Origin: Megalonaias nervosa
Taxonomy: Eukaryota; Mollusca; Bivalvia; Unionida; Unionidae
Length of the DNA: 64,000 nucleotides
Direction of reading: 5' to 3'
Assembly (NCBI GenBank): GCA_016617855.1
Contig: JAECUM010094020.1
Coordinates: 1 to 64,000, forward strand
The position numbers and the translations under genes were made by a program. Numbering within the stretch: the stretch's first letter is position 1; each line of letters opens with the position of its first letter. The notes beneath the pieces are model-generated. The model was not told where the DNA came from, did no database searches, and worked only from the letters and a program-made list of their open reading frames with translations. This document shows positions 8,487 through 17,272 of the stretch, piece after piece.

Positions 8487-9884
8487 ATGTTTAAGCGCAT
8501 ATCTGACCCCGCGTTTGACATGGACGCACCAGTTCTCAATGATGAGTCTGTGCGCGATTATCAGTATTAGTCTTACGACGCACGACTGCCAGATCAGCGT
8601 GGACGAATCGAACTACAGGTTCAGGATACAAGCAGATATTTTCTACCCGCTGAGGTATTTATTGAAGTAGAAGGTGAAATTTTAAATAACGCTGCTCCTG
8701 CAGCACCAGTAGCATATGGAGCTGATGTTAGTGTCGGCTTTGTTAATAATGGTATTATGGCGTCATTTGATAGCGCTACGTACATGATTGACGGAAAAAA
8801 TATTGAATCAATTCAGAAAGAAGTCGACCTTGCCACGACAATACTAGGCCTTGCAAGATACAGCGACGATTACTCAAGATCAGCTGGTCCATCAATGATG
8901 TTTGCAAAGGATACTTCTAATTCTCCAGAGTACCAACAATATGATATAAGACGACCAAAAAATTTTGCTAGAAACGCCGATGCGGATGTACAAATGATGA
9001 TTATTGATGTAGATGAAGAATTTAACTTAGGATTTAGATCACGTCGAGCAATGTTGCGTGGTGGAAGAAGAGTATTTTCATGTGCAATTCCACTGTCACA
9101 TATCTTTGGATTCTGTAGAAATGTTAGAAAAGTCATTTTCGGAGCCAAACACACAGTTGTCTTTGTACGAAAAGGCACAGACGATGATGCAATCTGGCGA
9201 CTCCCCGGTACTGATCCTGGTATAGTAGTACTAACAAAACTTTCCCTGTGGATGCCAGTGATGACTCCGTCAATATCTGAAGACGACCGGATGTTATCTT
9301 TTATGAGTCAAGGCGGTAAATGAACGTTGTCATGGTTGACTATGACCACAGATGCTTTTGATAGTGCAATTAATGGTTTATTTACGTGGCAAATAGCTTC
9401 TCAGCAAGGTGTTTCTGCACCAAGACATATATTTATTGCGTTTCAAAATACTGCACGAATAAACCATCAAAATCTTAGTATTATGATATTTGACAATCTT
9501 GGTGTTTCCGAGGTTTCATTGAGGATTAATGGACATCAAGAACCATCCGAGGATAATTTGTTAAATTTCGATCACAATCATGTAGCACGTGCATATCATC
9601 GTCTTATGTCGTTCATGGGACGTGATCAAAACATTGATACTGGTTTACAAATATCGCAGCTAGATTTTACAACGCTGTATCCGATTTATTACTTTTCACT
9701 AGAACATTTAGATTTAACCAGACAATCTGTTGTAGATATTCATTTTCGAGCTCGTGTTAATAGAAATGTTGTAGATATTCCTAATTATAGAGCAATAGCC
9801 GTTATACTCAGCGATAAATCAATGTTACTCGAAGGTGTTGGTGGACGAATGAGAGTTATTGATGCTCCAGTAGAAAACATGTAA
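8487..9884 (+). pseudogene. MCP: Major capsid protein, broken by two nonsense codons
   Basis: The frame of 465 codons keeps its phase from the ATG at 8487 to the TAA at 9882-9884. It is interrupted by TAG at 8568-8570 (codon 28) and TGA at 9321-9323, both single-base changes relative to the left copy (Tyr and Ser codons there). The rest aligns with the left capsid throughout, including the FGFCRNVRKVI...KHTVVFVRKG and LYPIYYFSLEHLDL segments. Absence of frameshifts, with two substitutions only, points to real decay rather than sequencing error. No full-length capsid can be made from this copy. Confidence 0.78.
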
Positions 9885-9907
9885 TTAGACCGTTCATAAT
9901 ATTATAA

Positions 9908-10300
9908 ATGTCATATCATCACGTTAGTGTGAGTCTGACTCCTGGTCAGATTAAAAGGTTACAATCAGCATCAAAAAATAACTGTGGAATAAAAATATCG
10001 CTAAAGCGAGAACAAATGACTGGTGAAAATAAATTATCGTTGACCGAGCGTCAGTTCAAAAACTTCAATGAAGCCAAAAAATCAAGTAAAGGTATAAAAC
10101 TTAATCTTTCTGCGGGCGCCATCAAAGATATTGCTAAAACGGGTGATATATTTCCACTTCTCGCAGCTATACCAGCATTAATAGCCGCTGCAGCCCCAGC
10201 TGTTGCAAAAGCAGCTGCGCTAGGTGCTGTTGGAACCGCTGCTGGAATGGCGTTGAAGAAAGCAACCGGACAAGGAATCAAAAAAAGGGAAAAGGTCTAA
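9908..10300 (+). CDS. pX-like minor capsid/core protein, C-terminal frame altered
   Basis: The 130-residue protein starts MSYHHVSVSLTPGQIKRL and is close to the left copy (2472-2906), with the same Lys-rich half and Ala-rich segment. After a run of A/G (about 10280-10292) the frame ends with KKREKV. The expected GKGLRLPG tail is encoded one frame away, where it occurs three times in tandem (see repeat at 10288-10400). A lost base in the A-run is the simplest explanation. It lies 24 nt after the capsid gene and before the protease. Confidence 0.6.
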   Translation: MSYHHVSVSLTPGQIKRLQSASKNNCGIKISLKREQMTGENKLSLTERQFKNFNEAKKSSKGIKLNLSAGAIKDIAKTGDIFPLLAAIPALIAAAAPAVAKAAALGAVGTAAGMALKKATGQGIKKREKV

Positions 10301-10400
10301 GACTTCCTGGGACCCCGCCTTCGTGGTACGGAAAGGGTCTAAGATTACCAGGAACCCCGCCTTCGTAGTACGGAAAGGGTCTAAGACTTCCCTGGACAGT
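10288..10400 (+). repeat. Tandem repeat of about 52 bp coding GKGLRLPG units
   Basis: Units beginning GGAAAAGGTCTAAGA or GGAAAGGGTCTAAGA recur at about 10288, 10329 and 10371, separated by CCCCGCCTTCGT(G/A)GTACGG. In one frame each encodes GKGLRLPG followed by a Pro-rich linker. The left element has two such units, this one three. The array is the former C-terminal tail of the pX-like protein. Confidence 0.6.
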
Positions 10401-10415
10401 TTACTAATATCACCT

Positions 10416-10835
10416 ATGTCCAATTTTGATTTACTTAATGCAGCTAAGCAACTAAAAATAAAAACTTCAGAGGTGTTTTTATGCGCGATCAATTGCCAAA
10501 AAAACCAAACAATATTGAAACCGGTATCATTAATCTCGATAAAAACTCTGGCCCGGGCACGCACTGGGTCGGATATGCAATTGATCCACGTGGAATTATT
10601 TATTTCGATTCGTATGGATTAGCACCACCAAAAGAATTTTTAAAGTACGTTACCGGCGATAAAAGTATTCCAATCTGGTATTCAACGCTACCAACACAAA
10701 AATTAACTGATCCTCCAATATGCGTCGTGAAACCCTCGCTGTGCTTGATGCTGTATCAAAATCAACAGCGCCACCTCATAAAGTCGTACACGCGTTCACT
10801 ACACTACGTCATCACACTTAAACAGATATCAGTAA
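10416..10835 (+). pseudogene. PRO: Adenain-type cysteine protease, frameshifted
   Basis: The gene starts at the ATG at 10416 (MSNFDLLNAAK) and ends at a TAA at 10833-10835. Compared with the left copy it has two one-base losses, one in the A-run at about 10455-10463 and one just at the catalytic Cys segment near 10720. The middle part with GTHWVGYAIDPRG and the acidic FDSYG segment is readable and lacks the stop seen in the left copy. After the second shift the frame runs on into the fibre gene, giving an artificial fused frame from 10481 to 11596. Protease activity from this copy is unlikely unless the indels are assembly errors. Confidence 0.7.
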
Positions 10836-10840
10836 ACGTA

Positions 10841-11596
10841 ATGGTAGATATTTATGGAAGATCCTCAGGTAGAGCTCAGAAGGTCGATTTATCTAAATAT
10901 GCAACTCTTGATCAGCTCAGAAATGAAATCGATGATTTATTAAATATCACAAGTGTGGATCAAAATGAAGTCGTCGTTTTTCAGGACAAACAAGGACGAT
11001 TAAAAACGAGTAACATACAACTACCAGATGTACTTGTACGAATTCCCAACGCGGTTGTTAATAATATCGTTACTTTTACTGATCAAGGTAAAATACAGGA
11101 TTCCGGTAAATCGGTTAACGACTATGTTAAGAAAACTGGTGATGTATTTACCGGTGACATTATTATGTCAGAAAAAAAAATTACATATCTTATGAACCCA
11201 ACCTCGGATACAGACGCAGCAACAAAAAAATACGTCGATGATCAAGAATCCAAGTACTTGTCTGTGCGCGTTGGTATAATGCGTGCATTTCTCGACATGA
11301 ATAATAATGGTATTAATAATCTCAGAACACCAGAAACAGATTTTGACGCTGCAACGAAGAAATACGTCGATGATAGCAATAAATCATTAGTGACAGTCAA
11401 TGATGAAATTACTGCATTTAGAACTGATTTTACCAATCACGTGCAAACGTTTCTGAATTTCCGTAGAAATATAAACAGATCTATTAATGACTTTTTTGGA
11501 AGTCCACCAGTCGTTGACATAAAACTTACCGACATTAACATGAAAATCAACGATATTGTTAGTGGAATTGTGATATCGTTGAAAAAACAAATCTAG
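10841..11596 (+). CDS. Fibre-like protein with DAATKKYVDD repeats, intact
   Basis: The 251-residue protein begins at the ATG at 10841 (MVDIYGRSSG). Repeats at 11180-11245 (PTSDTDAATKKYVDDQ) and 11315-11385 (PETDFDAATKKYVDDS) match the short phage fibre repeat, in which trimeric beta-structured fibres are built from L-x-x-P...DAATK-YVD units. A helical, Asn/Lys-rich C-terminus (HVQTFLNFRRNINRS and beyond) continues about 35 residues past the premature stop of the left copy. The likely role is a virion surface spike or collar, by family resemblance only. The start is chosen because the left copy shares MVDIYG and because the upstream frame belongs to the broken protease. Confidence 0.65.
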   Translation: MVDIYGRSSGRAQKVDLSKYATLDQLRNEIDDLLNITSVDQNEVVVFQDKQGRLKTSNIQLPDVLVRIPNAVVNNIVTFTDQGKIQDSGKSVNDYVKKTGDVFTGDIIMSEKKITYLMNPTSDTDAATKKYVDDQESKYLSVRVGIMRAFLDMNNNGINNLRTPETDFDAATKKYVDDSNKSLVTVNDEITAFRTDFTNHVQTFLNFRRNINRSINDFFGSPPVVDIKLTDINMKINDIVSGIVISLKKQI

Positions 11597-11616
11597 TAAC
11601 AAAGTTACTTGCTGGA

Positions 11617-11940
11617 ATGCCTCACAAGCAGATCTTCAACGTAGTATACACAGTAGCATCAGGATTAGGAGTATGGACACTACAAGATAATAATCTCAAA
11701 CACACCGCAGAAATTACTGGCGTATACAGGCTGTCTATATTTAGCATAGCAAAATTCAGTATATTTACTACATTTCCATATCGTCATTCAATCGACACTT
11801 TTTCTGGGGTTGTATCCGTTATAATAAATAAAGATGCGGAAGAAACATTTCTGTTGGAGGCATCTGATAAAAAATTAACCAAAGCACTATACTGGTGGTG
11901 CTTGGAATTTGTATGTGAAACTCCTCAATTAGTTACCTAG
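11617..11940 (+). CDS. Small conserved Polinton protein
   Basis: The 107-residue frame starts MPHKQIFNVVYTVASG, 20 nt after the fibre gene, and ends 9 nt before the membrane-protein gene. It is conserved with the left copy at the N-terminal VYTVASG and C-terminal YWWCLEFV blocks; the centre is diverged and contains an extra segment. The product is not recognised. Conservation of the ends and of the gene position in both elements supports a real gene. Confidence 0.52.
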   Translation: MPHKQIFNVVYTVASGLGVWTLQDNNLKHTAEITGVYRLSIFSIAKFSIFTTFPYRHSIDTFSGVVSVIINKDAEETFLLEASDKKLTKALYWWCLEFVCETPQLVT

Positions 11941-11949
11941 ATAAACATA

Positions 11950-12430
11950 ATGAATCAAGAGTTATTTATCGATGTTCAACGTCACAGATACGCTCAAGTA
12001 TGTGAGTGTCAAACCAAACTAAAAAATATCATCGACGATTACACGATAAAGGTAAAAAAAATATCGGCGACGTATGGTTGTTATTGATATAATGGTATAC
12101 TCGGTTTCTGCTGTTATTGCTGGAACTGGATTATTACTATCAACAATAACGATGACAGCGCCTGCAGTTGTAACAATTATAGTTTCCACGGCAACAACAT
12201 GCGCAGGTATTTTCAGTATTATCGCTAAGAAAATATCTACGTGTACAAATGATAAACTAAACGAGTACATAATGAAATTGCACACAGCAACATCATCTTA
12301 TTCTAAACTATCATCGTATCTTTCGGCGTACCTCAGCGATGGTAAAATATCCGATGAGGAGTTCGCAACGATAATGGAAACTTATCATGAGGCATTCAAA
12401 GTGGATTCTAATGATAAAGTGGAGGGTTGA
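11950..12430 (+). pseudogene. Two-helix membrane protein, frameshifted
   Basis: The first part (MNQELFIDVQRHRYAQVCEC) reads from the ATG at 11950 to the A-run at about 12054-12061. One extra A there moves the rest into another frame, which is open from 12074 to 12430. That part contains the two hydrophobic helices and the KISDEEFATIM motif. The left homologue is intact over this junction. The lesion is a homopolymer indel and might be a sequencing artefact. The N-terminus is shorter than in the left copy. The gene ends 47 nt before the penton ATG instead of overlapping it. Confidence 0.65.
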
Positions 12431-12477
12431 ATTTCCGCTCTATTAAAATAATAATTAAATACGGAGTATTTTAAATA

Positions 12478-13938
12478 ATGTCATCGTTAGAATTACTTCA
12501 GCAGATCGTAGCTAATACAACGCCGTCAAAAACTACTATGATATCATTAAGTTCAACCAATCCTGAATTTAGCGTTAATTTTCCGACTGCAATTCCAGCA
12601 AAGGAAATTGCATTAGCGCAGCTTCGAGTTTATCATAGTTGGCCTAATATTAGATCAAAACCATTTGGTGGACAACCAGCAAATAATTCACTGGTATTTG
12701 CGAATAAGAATAAACCGGATGGAACACCTGATTGGCAAGTTGTTGGAATTTCAACGGGCAGTTATCAAATAGACCAGATTAATGATGAATTCCAACGCAG
12801 AATTAAATCTATCACAGGGAAAGAATCTAAAATAGCGATCACTGCTTACGAACCAACACTATCAGCGGTGATTGAAATAAATTCTCCTGATTACCTCGTA
12901 GATATTTATCAAAGTCCGATTAGATCCGTGTTAGGATGGCCTGAAGTTGCACCTGTTTATAATGGAGTTTCAGAGCCAACTAAAAATGAATTTAAAACGA
13001 GTGAGGAAAAATTCATTAAAAATCCAGAATATCGAGGAAAACATCCATGGAACTTAATATTTGAATTCGATCCAGAACGCAAGATAAGTTACTTTACCGA
13101 TTTTGACGGTAAAAGGATCCACAGGATATTTAGATCAGCATTTGATTTCGTCGTAGAAACCAGGACGCGGAATCGACAGATTGTTGATGAAAAATTCTTT
13201 AAAGAATTTTTAGGTACTCTTAAGCCTGAATACGATAAAATATTTAATGATTTAAGAAATTTACTGATTTCATTATCACAACATTATGATGATAATGTCA
13301 AGCAGCAAATAATCGAGTCAATAAAACACTTAAATGGGATATTACTCGATTTATACATCGCCAATCGAAGTATTATAAACGTTGCAACTAATCTTAATGA
13401 ATATATTTACACTAATCAAGAGCGTAAACAATTATTCCTTGATCATTACAAAATAACAGAAAAAGATTTACAAACATTTATTATACCAGATTTAAATAAC
13501 TCTGAAATGAAGAAATCATTAAATGATCTTATTGAAGAATATTATCCGGGAGTAATTGAATCATGGAGAAAAATAGCCCCACCACCGGTTATACTAAAAC
13601 ATAATAACAACCCTTTTGGTGCCGGGCGTCATATATCTCCAGGTATTGTAAACATAACAACAACAATTGCAGTCAATCTGGTATGCGATATTATTGAAGG
13701 TAGCTATCAGGTAGATCTTTCTAAGTCTAACCAGGCCCAGCAAGGGTACATATTATACTCATTTTCCCCGCGCGATCCCTCCGGGTGGCTGATTGTATCA
13801 GAGCCAATTAACCCCGTGTACCTGCGAGTTCATAATCCGTTATTATCAAGAATACACTTCAAACTTACAGACCAGAGCAATCGCATTTTGGACACAAGAA
13901 ATGAAGAACTAAATATAAATCTGTATGTGAGATCATAA
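12478..13938 (+). CDS. Penton-like minor capsid protein, intact
   Basis: The 486-residue protein has an N-terminal conserved domain (residues 1-160: NPEFSVNFPTAIPAKEIALA, then GSYQIDQINDEF and a VLGWPEVAPVY segment). A long charged helical insertion (about 190-360) follows, then a C-terminal beta-rich part (about 395-486: VNLVCDIIEGSYQVD ... IHFKLTDQSNRILDTRNEEL). The last segment has the I-x-F-x-L-x-D-x-x-x-x-x-[IL]-D pattern common to minor capsid proteins of Polintons. Polinton pentons are usually shorter, so the central insertion is unusual. It is the last gene of the virion block. Named by position and pattern; a structural prediction would settle it. Confidence 0.65.
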   Translation: MSSLELLQQIVANTTPSKTTMISLSSTNPEFSVNFPTAIPAKEIALAQLRVYHSWPNIRSKPFGGQPANNSLVFANKNKPDGTPDWQVVGISTGSYQIDQINDEFQRRIKSITGKESKIAITAYEPTLSAVIEINSPDYLVDIYQSPIRSVLGWPEVAPVYNGVSEPTKNEFKTSEEKFIKNPEYRGKHPWNLIFEFDPERKISYFTDFDGKRIHRIFRSAFDFVVETRTRNRQIVDEKFFKEFLGTLKPEYDKIFNDLRNLLISLSQHYDDNVKQQIIESIKHLNGILLDLYIANRSIINVATNLNEYIYTNQERKQLFLDHYKITEKDLQTFIIPDLNNSEMKKSLNDLIEEYYPGVIESWRKIAPPPVILKHNNNPFGAGRHISPGIVNITTTIAVNLVCDIIEGSYQVDLSKSNQAQQGYILYSFSPRDPSGWLIVSEPINPVYLRVHNPLLSRIHFKLTDQSNRILDTRNEELNINLYVRS

Positions 13939-14514
13939 TGCGTTATCATAACAAAAAAAAAAAAAAATATCCGGATGCATGGTGCTTGTCTATGATACAT
14001 AATGGTTGGTATACAATACAGCATAGCATATACTTGTAAATATATATATAACCTTACCGGCGGTCTCATTCAATGCTAATCGGCAACTTTCCCTATGTGG
14101 CAACCAGTAACTGACAAAATAATAATACTGTATTCTTTGTTTACATAAAATCCGCGCACAAGATTTCTCATAGTGCACACAGGCAATCAAAATCTATTGT
14201 TTAGAAGGCTGTGGCTGCATAATTAGCTCTTATTGATTATTCCATAACGGCTATATTGCCTGTATCTGTGTGGCCGATTACTGCGTAAAGTTATTTTAAG
14301 AATACGCTATGACTAAATCAATCTCCTTGGTAACGGCTTACGCATAGACTCAGTGTTATACAGAATTATATATATTTCTATATTTTTGGAAACTAGAAAT
14401 ATAAAATCCCATTTTACACAGAAAACTGTGGTTTTTGTTAAGAACACTGTAGTTTTTAGGAAATAGGCTATTGGTAAACACATATTAACTTTTTCAGTAT
14501 ATATTTATAACAAG

Positions 14515-14590
14515 GTCCGATAGCTCAATTGATAGCGCGTAGAAACTCTCGTCCTGGCGCCCATGGTTCGAAACCCGAGAAAGGCAAATT
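14515..14590 (+). repeat. tRNA-like sequence, possible SINE head
   Basis: GGTCCGATAGCTCAATTGA resembles a tRNA 5' half with an A box. GGTTCGAAACC about 30 nt later matches a B box. The acceptor stem does not close and no poly(A) or (AAC)n tail is evident, so this is at best a decayed tRNA-derived SINE head. Confidence 0.35.
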
Positions 14591-14650
14591 GTCTGCGGGA
14601 GGCGATTTTAGGCCAAGATTTATAATCTATTGGGGCTCCAGCCCCCCCCC

Positions 14651-14756
14651 CCGTCTTCAGAGTACACCAATCCACTACGTCAACACGTGGTGGATTCACT
14701 TTTGTGAATCACCCATTGGTTGATCATTATGGGTTGGTGTGCTGGCGTGAAGACGG
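14651..14756. repeat. Imperfect hairpin of about 105 bp
   Basis: The arms read CCGTCTTCAG..ACACCAA and TTGGTGTGCTGGCGTGAAGACGG. The centre is GTGGATTCACTTTTGTGAATCACCC, itself a stem with a short loop. It could be a small foldback element or the stem of a structured transcript. Confidence 0.5.
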
Positions 14757-14934
14757 CATTTCATCATATCATATCATCATCATATCATCTCATCAAAAAT
14801 ATACAGCGGGGGGTGATATGAGGTCGTGACCTTGTGACTTCACTAAAGGGGTACCCCACACAAGGGCCACTCCAAAAGACACATCGCAAAAACTAAAAAT
14901 AAACCTAGGTTCCAGGTCACAAAGACCAATCAGC

Positions 14935-15175
14935 CTTTGAGTTTCTAGAGTTTCGTTTCGGATATTTAGGAATTCTTGTAAGGCAATAAACAGAATCTGG
15001 TTGGTCACTAAAATAAGACCTACACGTGTATAAAGAACCCTCTGAGTTTCTAGAGTTTCGGTTACGGATATTTAGGAATTCTTTCGGGGGTAAACAAATA
15101 ACACGTACAGACAGTCCTCTGAGCCTCTAAAGTTTCGATTTCAGATATTTAGGGGTTCTCTTGGGGGTAAATGTC
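14935..15175. repeat. Three imperfect direct repeats of about 65 bp
   Basis: The block 'TGAG(T/C)(T/C)TCTA(G/A)AGTTTCG..T..(G/A)GATATTTAGG' with following (G/A)TTCT..GGGGGTAAA recurs at about 14937, 15043 and 15117. Spacing is about 75-105 bp. No coding sense is apparent. Confidence 0.6.
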
Positions 15176-15289
15176 TAAACAAAGAACCTCATTAGGTTTA
15201 TCTGATACAACTATGGAATGGCAGATCGAATATCACCTCGCGCTGTATATTTTTGTTTATTTTTATATTAAATATACACTCATTCTATA

Positions 15290-15723
15290 ATGAATTTTGA
15301 AAATATCAATGTCATTGTTTCTGCGATTAAAAACTTACAACATAACGGTATCAATGTATCTGACAATCTTAATGCTTAAAAGATTCTATGTGATTTTGAC
15401 TCATTACAACAACGAAAGAACGAGAACAGATTCACGCTATCTGCTGATTATAAATTCATGAAAGTTATCCAACAAGGAATGTTAAAGTCACTGGCAACTG
15501 TCACTGATGATCAGGTAAAGTTGTTTTGCCTCTCTCAAACGCTATTGACAAAATCAAGCTAGAATTATCTCATGAATACGAACAGAAAAAGATTATGAAC
15601 TTTCGTATAAGACAGTTAAGAGAGCATTGTGAAAATACGAGTGAAAATACGATTGAAAATGACAGCGATAATGATGGACCATTGACTGTGATAATAGCTA
15701 AACAAAATCCTTGGGGAAACTAA
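15290..15723 (+). pseudogene. Degraded unrecognised Polinton gene
   Basis: From the ATG at 15290 (MNFENINVIVSAIKNL) the frame has a TAA at about 15377 and a frame change near 15525. After that, 60 residues rich in Lys/Glu/Asn run to a TAA at 15723 (SNAIDKIKLELSHEYEQKK ... NPWGN). The three parts have similar composition and look like one former gene of about 140 codons. A helical, coiled-coil-like charged segment lies in the second half. I do not recognise the family. A TATA-like AT-rich stretch precedes the start. Confidence 0.4.
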
Positions 15724-16399
15724 CATATTCTGCCTAGTATAATGCAACCTACACACATGGATATTGACAAGTATATTGTATCAAAGAACCAACCATTATG
15801 TTTCAGTAGGTATCATAGACAAGTACAATATTGCCCGTGCTTGTTGTGCAAAGTTTTTCGTTGAGTGTGCTAGTCTTCGTTGGGTCAAAACCCCAGGAAG
15901 GTGAGCGGGAATTAACATTAGATTTTAAATTTGTTGATCAAAAACTGGTTTTTTCCAGTTCTTTTGCTCGTATTGTGTAGTTTTTTGCTAGCGAATTACG
16001 ATAAAAATCTGGAAAAAAACAGCTTTTCATCGATAAATTTAAAACCTAATGTTAATTCCCGTTAACCTTCCTGGGGGTTTGACCTTCAGAATTTGTCAAG
16101 ATCTGACTGATTTTCACTGATTTTTGGTCATTTTTCATGCAAAAAACGAGATTTTCGAAAAAAAACGCGGTTTTCAAAACAAAATCAACGAAATAAAAAA
16201 AAATTAAATAAAATTATTTTTATTTGCAGTACTTGAGATACATAACCAAATTCACTGAAATGTTTTTACAATAAAAAGTATGGACAATCAGGATAGCTTT
16301 TGACATTAACTCGTATCTAGTATAAGCGGACAACTACGATATTTATCATTATGCTTGACGGAGCGCTTAATCATTTAGTAACATTAAAAATACGGTAGA
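15724..16399. other. Gene-free stretch around a foldback element
   Basis: No gene is seen. The segment holds the foldback element at 15883-16084 and AT-rich sequence with A-runs. Confidence 0.5.
15883..16084. mobile_element. Foldback/MITE-like element of about 200 bp
   Basis: Arms of about 75 bp are inverted repeats: GGTCAAAACCCCAGGAAGGT at the left edge pairs with ACCTTCCTGGGGGTTTGACC (one insertion) at the right edge. Pairing continues through GGGAATTAACATTAG and TTTTAAATTT. The centre is about 50 bp. No coding capacity. Clear target duplications are not visible. Confidence 0.65.
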
Positions 16400-16861
16400 C
16401 TAAACGTATTGAAATCTTATTTTTTGTGCAAATCTTTTGGAAAAGGAAGATTTCTGTATATTTTCTGCCACGTGTTGTACCGATTGTGGTACTATGTCAA
16501 AGTATTTACTAGCAGAATTAATTGATTCAAAGCTAATTTCTTCCCCAGTCTCTGTATTTACGGATTTAATAGCTCTCTTTCCGTATAATTTACACCTTCC
16601 TGTGTTTCTGGATTTACAATTTTGACTCTGTGTAGTAATTCGTAGATTTCCAAGTGAATTGTCAAGTTTATCGCCGTTAATGTGATCCACCACATACCCA
16701 TCTTTGATCAGTCCAAAATAACACTCGTAGGTAAATATATGTGATAAATATCTTTTTTTTTTGCCATTAGTAGTAAATCTAAGATAACCAGTATTATCAA
16801 TACTACCGACTGGTTTTTTAATCGACAGTTTCTAATCACACCTTATCGAGATGCTTCATAA
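16400..16861 (-). pseudogene. HNH homing-type endonuclease with NUMOD-like module
   Basis: Reading minus, the open part runs from about 16832 to 16400. It contains GYLRFTTNGKKKRYLSHIF, then the HNH_3-type core VDHINGDKLDNSLGNLR followed by the asparagine of ITTQSQN. A NUMOD1/AP2-like segment (SFESINSASKYFDIV) follows, which in this family binds DNA. Upstream (16832-16861) an in-frame TAG and a shift separate a likely N-terminal part; no ATG start remains. Such endonucleases are mobile genes of phages and large DNA viruses that cut an allele lacking them. Inside a Polinton this looks like a selfish passenger. It is co-directional with the Cys-rich gene. Confidence 0.7.
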
Positions 16862-16931
16862 TTGGTAATGATTGGATGTGACATAAACTCATTTTGCTCT
16901 ATTTATATATATATAATACTATTTGTTTAAA

Positions 16932-17222
16932 TCATTGTTTTGAAAATCTAGCGAGATAATCTTCTTCGGTCTTTATAGAAGAATCAGTGTTATATTTTTT
17001 ATCGTAATATCGTTTCAACTCTCTGTATTTTTTACCACCACATTGCGCACACAGGTGAGTCTTTCCTCGCACTCCAGCACTACATACCACACACGGTTTT
17101 GGTCCTAGACTCCCATTTCTGCCGCATTGCATATGATAACTACAGCATTCATTCACACATGCTCTGTTACACGGAGATTTATAACCGATTTTTAACCAGT
17201 GGCAATGATTTGGTTGAATCAT
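16932..17222 (-). CDS. Small cysteine-rich zinc-binding protein
   Basis: From the ATG at 17222 (MIQPNHCHWLK) there are 96 residues with cysteines and histidines spaced as several knuckles: CNRACVNECCSYHMQCG, then CVVCSAGVRGKTHLCAQCG. The tail is lysine-rich. A similar small Cys-rich protein is frequent in animal Polintons. Role unknown; nucleic-acid binding is plausible from the two CxxC pairs and the basic tail. It is divergent from the polymerase gene with only 50 nt between start codons, an AT-rich gap that probably holds both promoters. Confidence 0.6.
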   Translation of the reverse strand: MIQPNHCHWLKIGYKSPCNRACVNECCSYHMQCGRNGSLGPKPCVVCSAGVRGKTHLCAQCGGKKYRELKRYYDKKYNTDSSIKTEEDYLARFSKQ

Positions 17223-17272
17223 ATACAAAAGATTAAAGTTCAATTAAATATATATTTTGCCCTAATTATAAT

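Larger units (their letters stand above)
13939..15280. other. Gene-free stretch inside the Polinton with repeats
   Basis: There is no credible coding frame. It contains a tRNA-like sequence (about 14515-14590), a C-run, an imperfect hairpin (14651-14756), an ATC-rich run (14760-14792) and three related copies of an about 65 bp unit (14935-15175). It may be an insertion into the element, since the rest of the element is gene dense. Confidence 0.6.

Noticed and set aside
10481..11596. A single 371-codon protease-fibre fusion protein
   Set aside because: The fusion arises from a lost base at the catalytic Cys segment. The left element shows the two as separate genes with separate stop and start.
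14515..14590. Functional tRNA gene
   Set aside because: A and B boxes are present but the acceptor stem does not pair and the anticodon arm cannot be placed.
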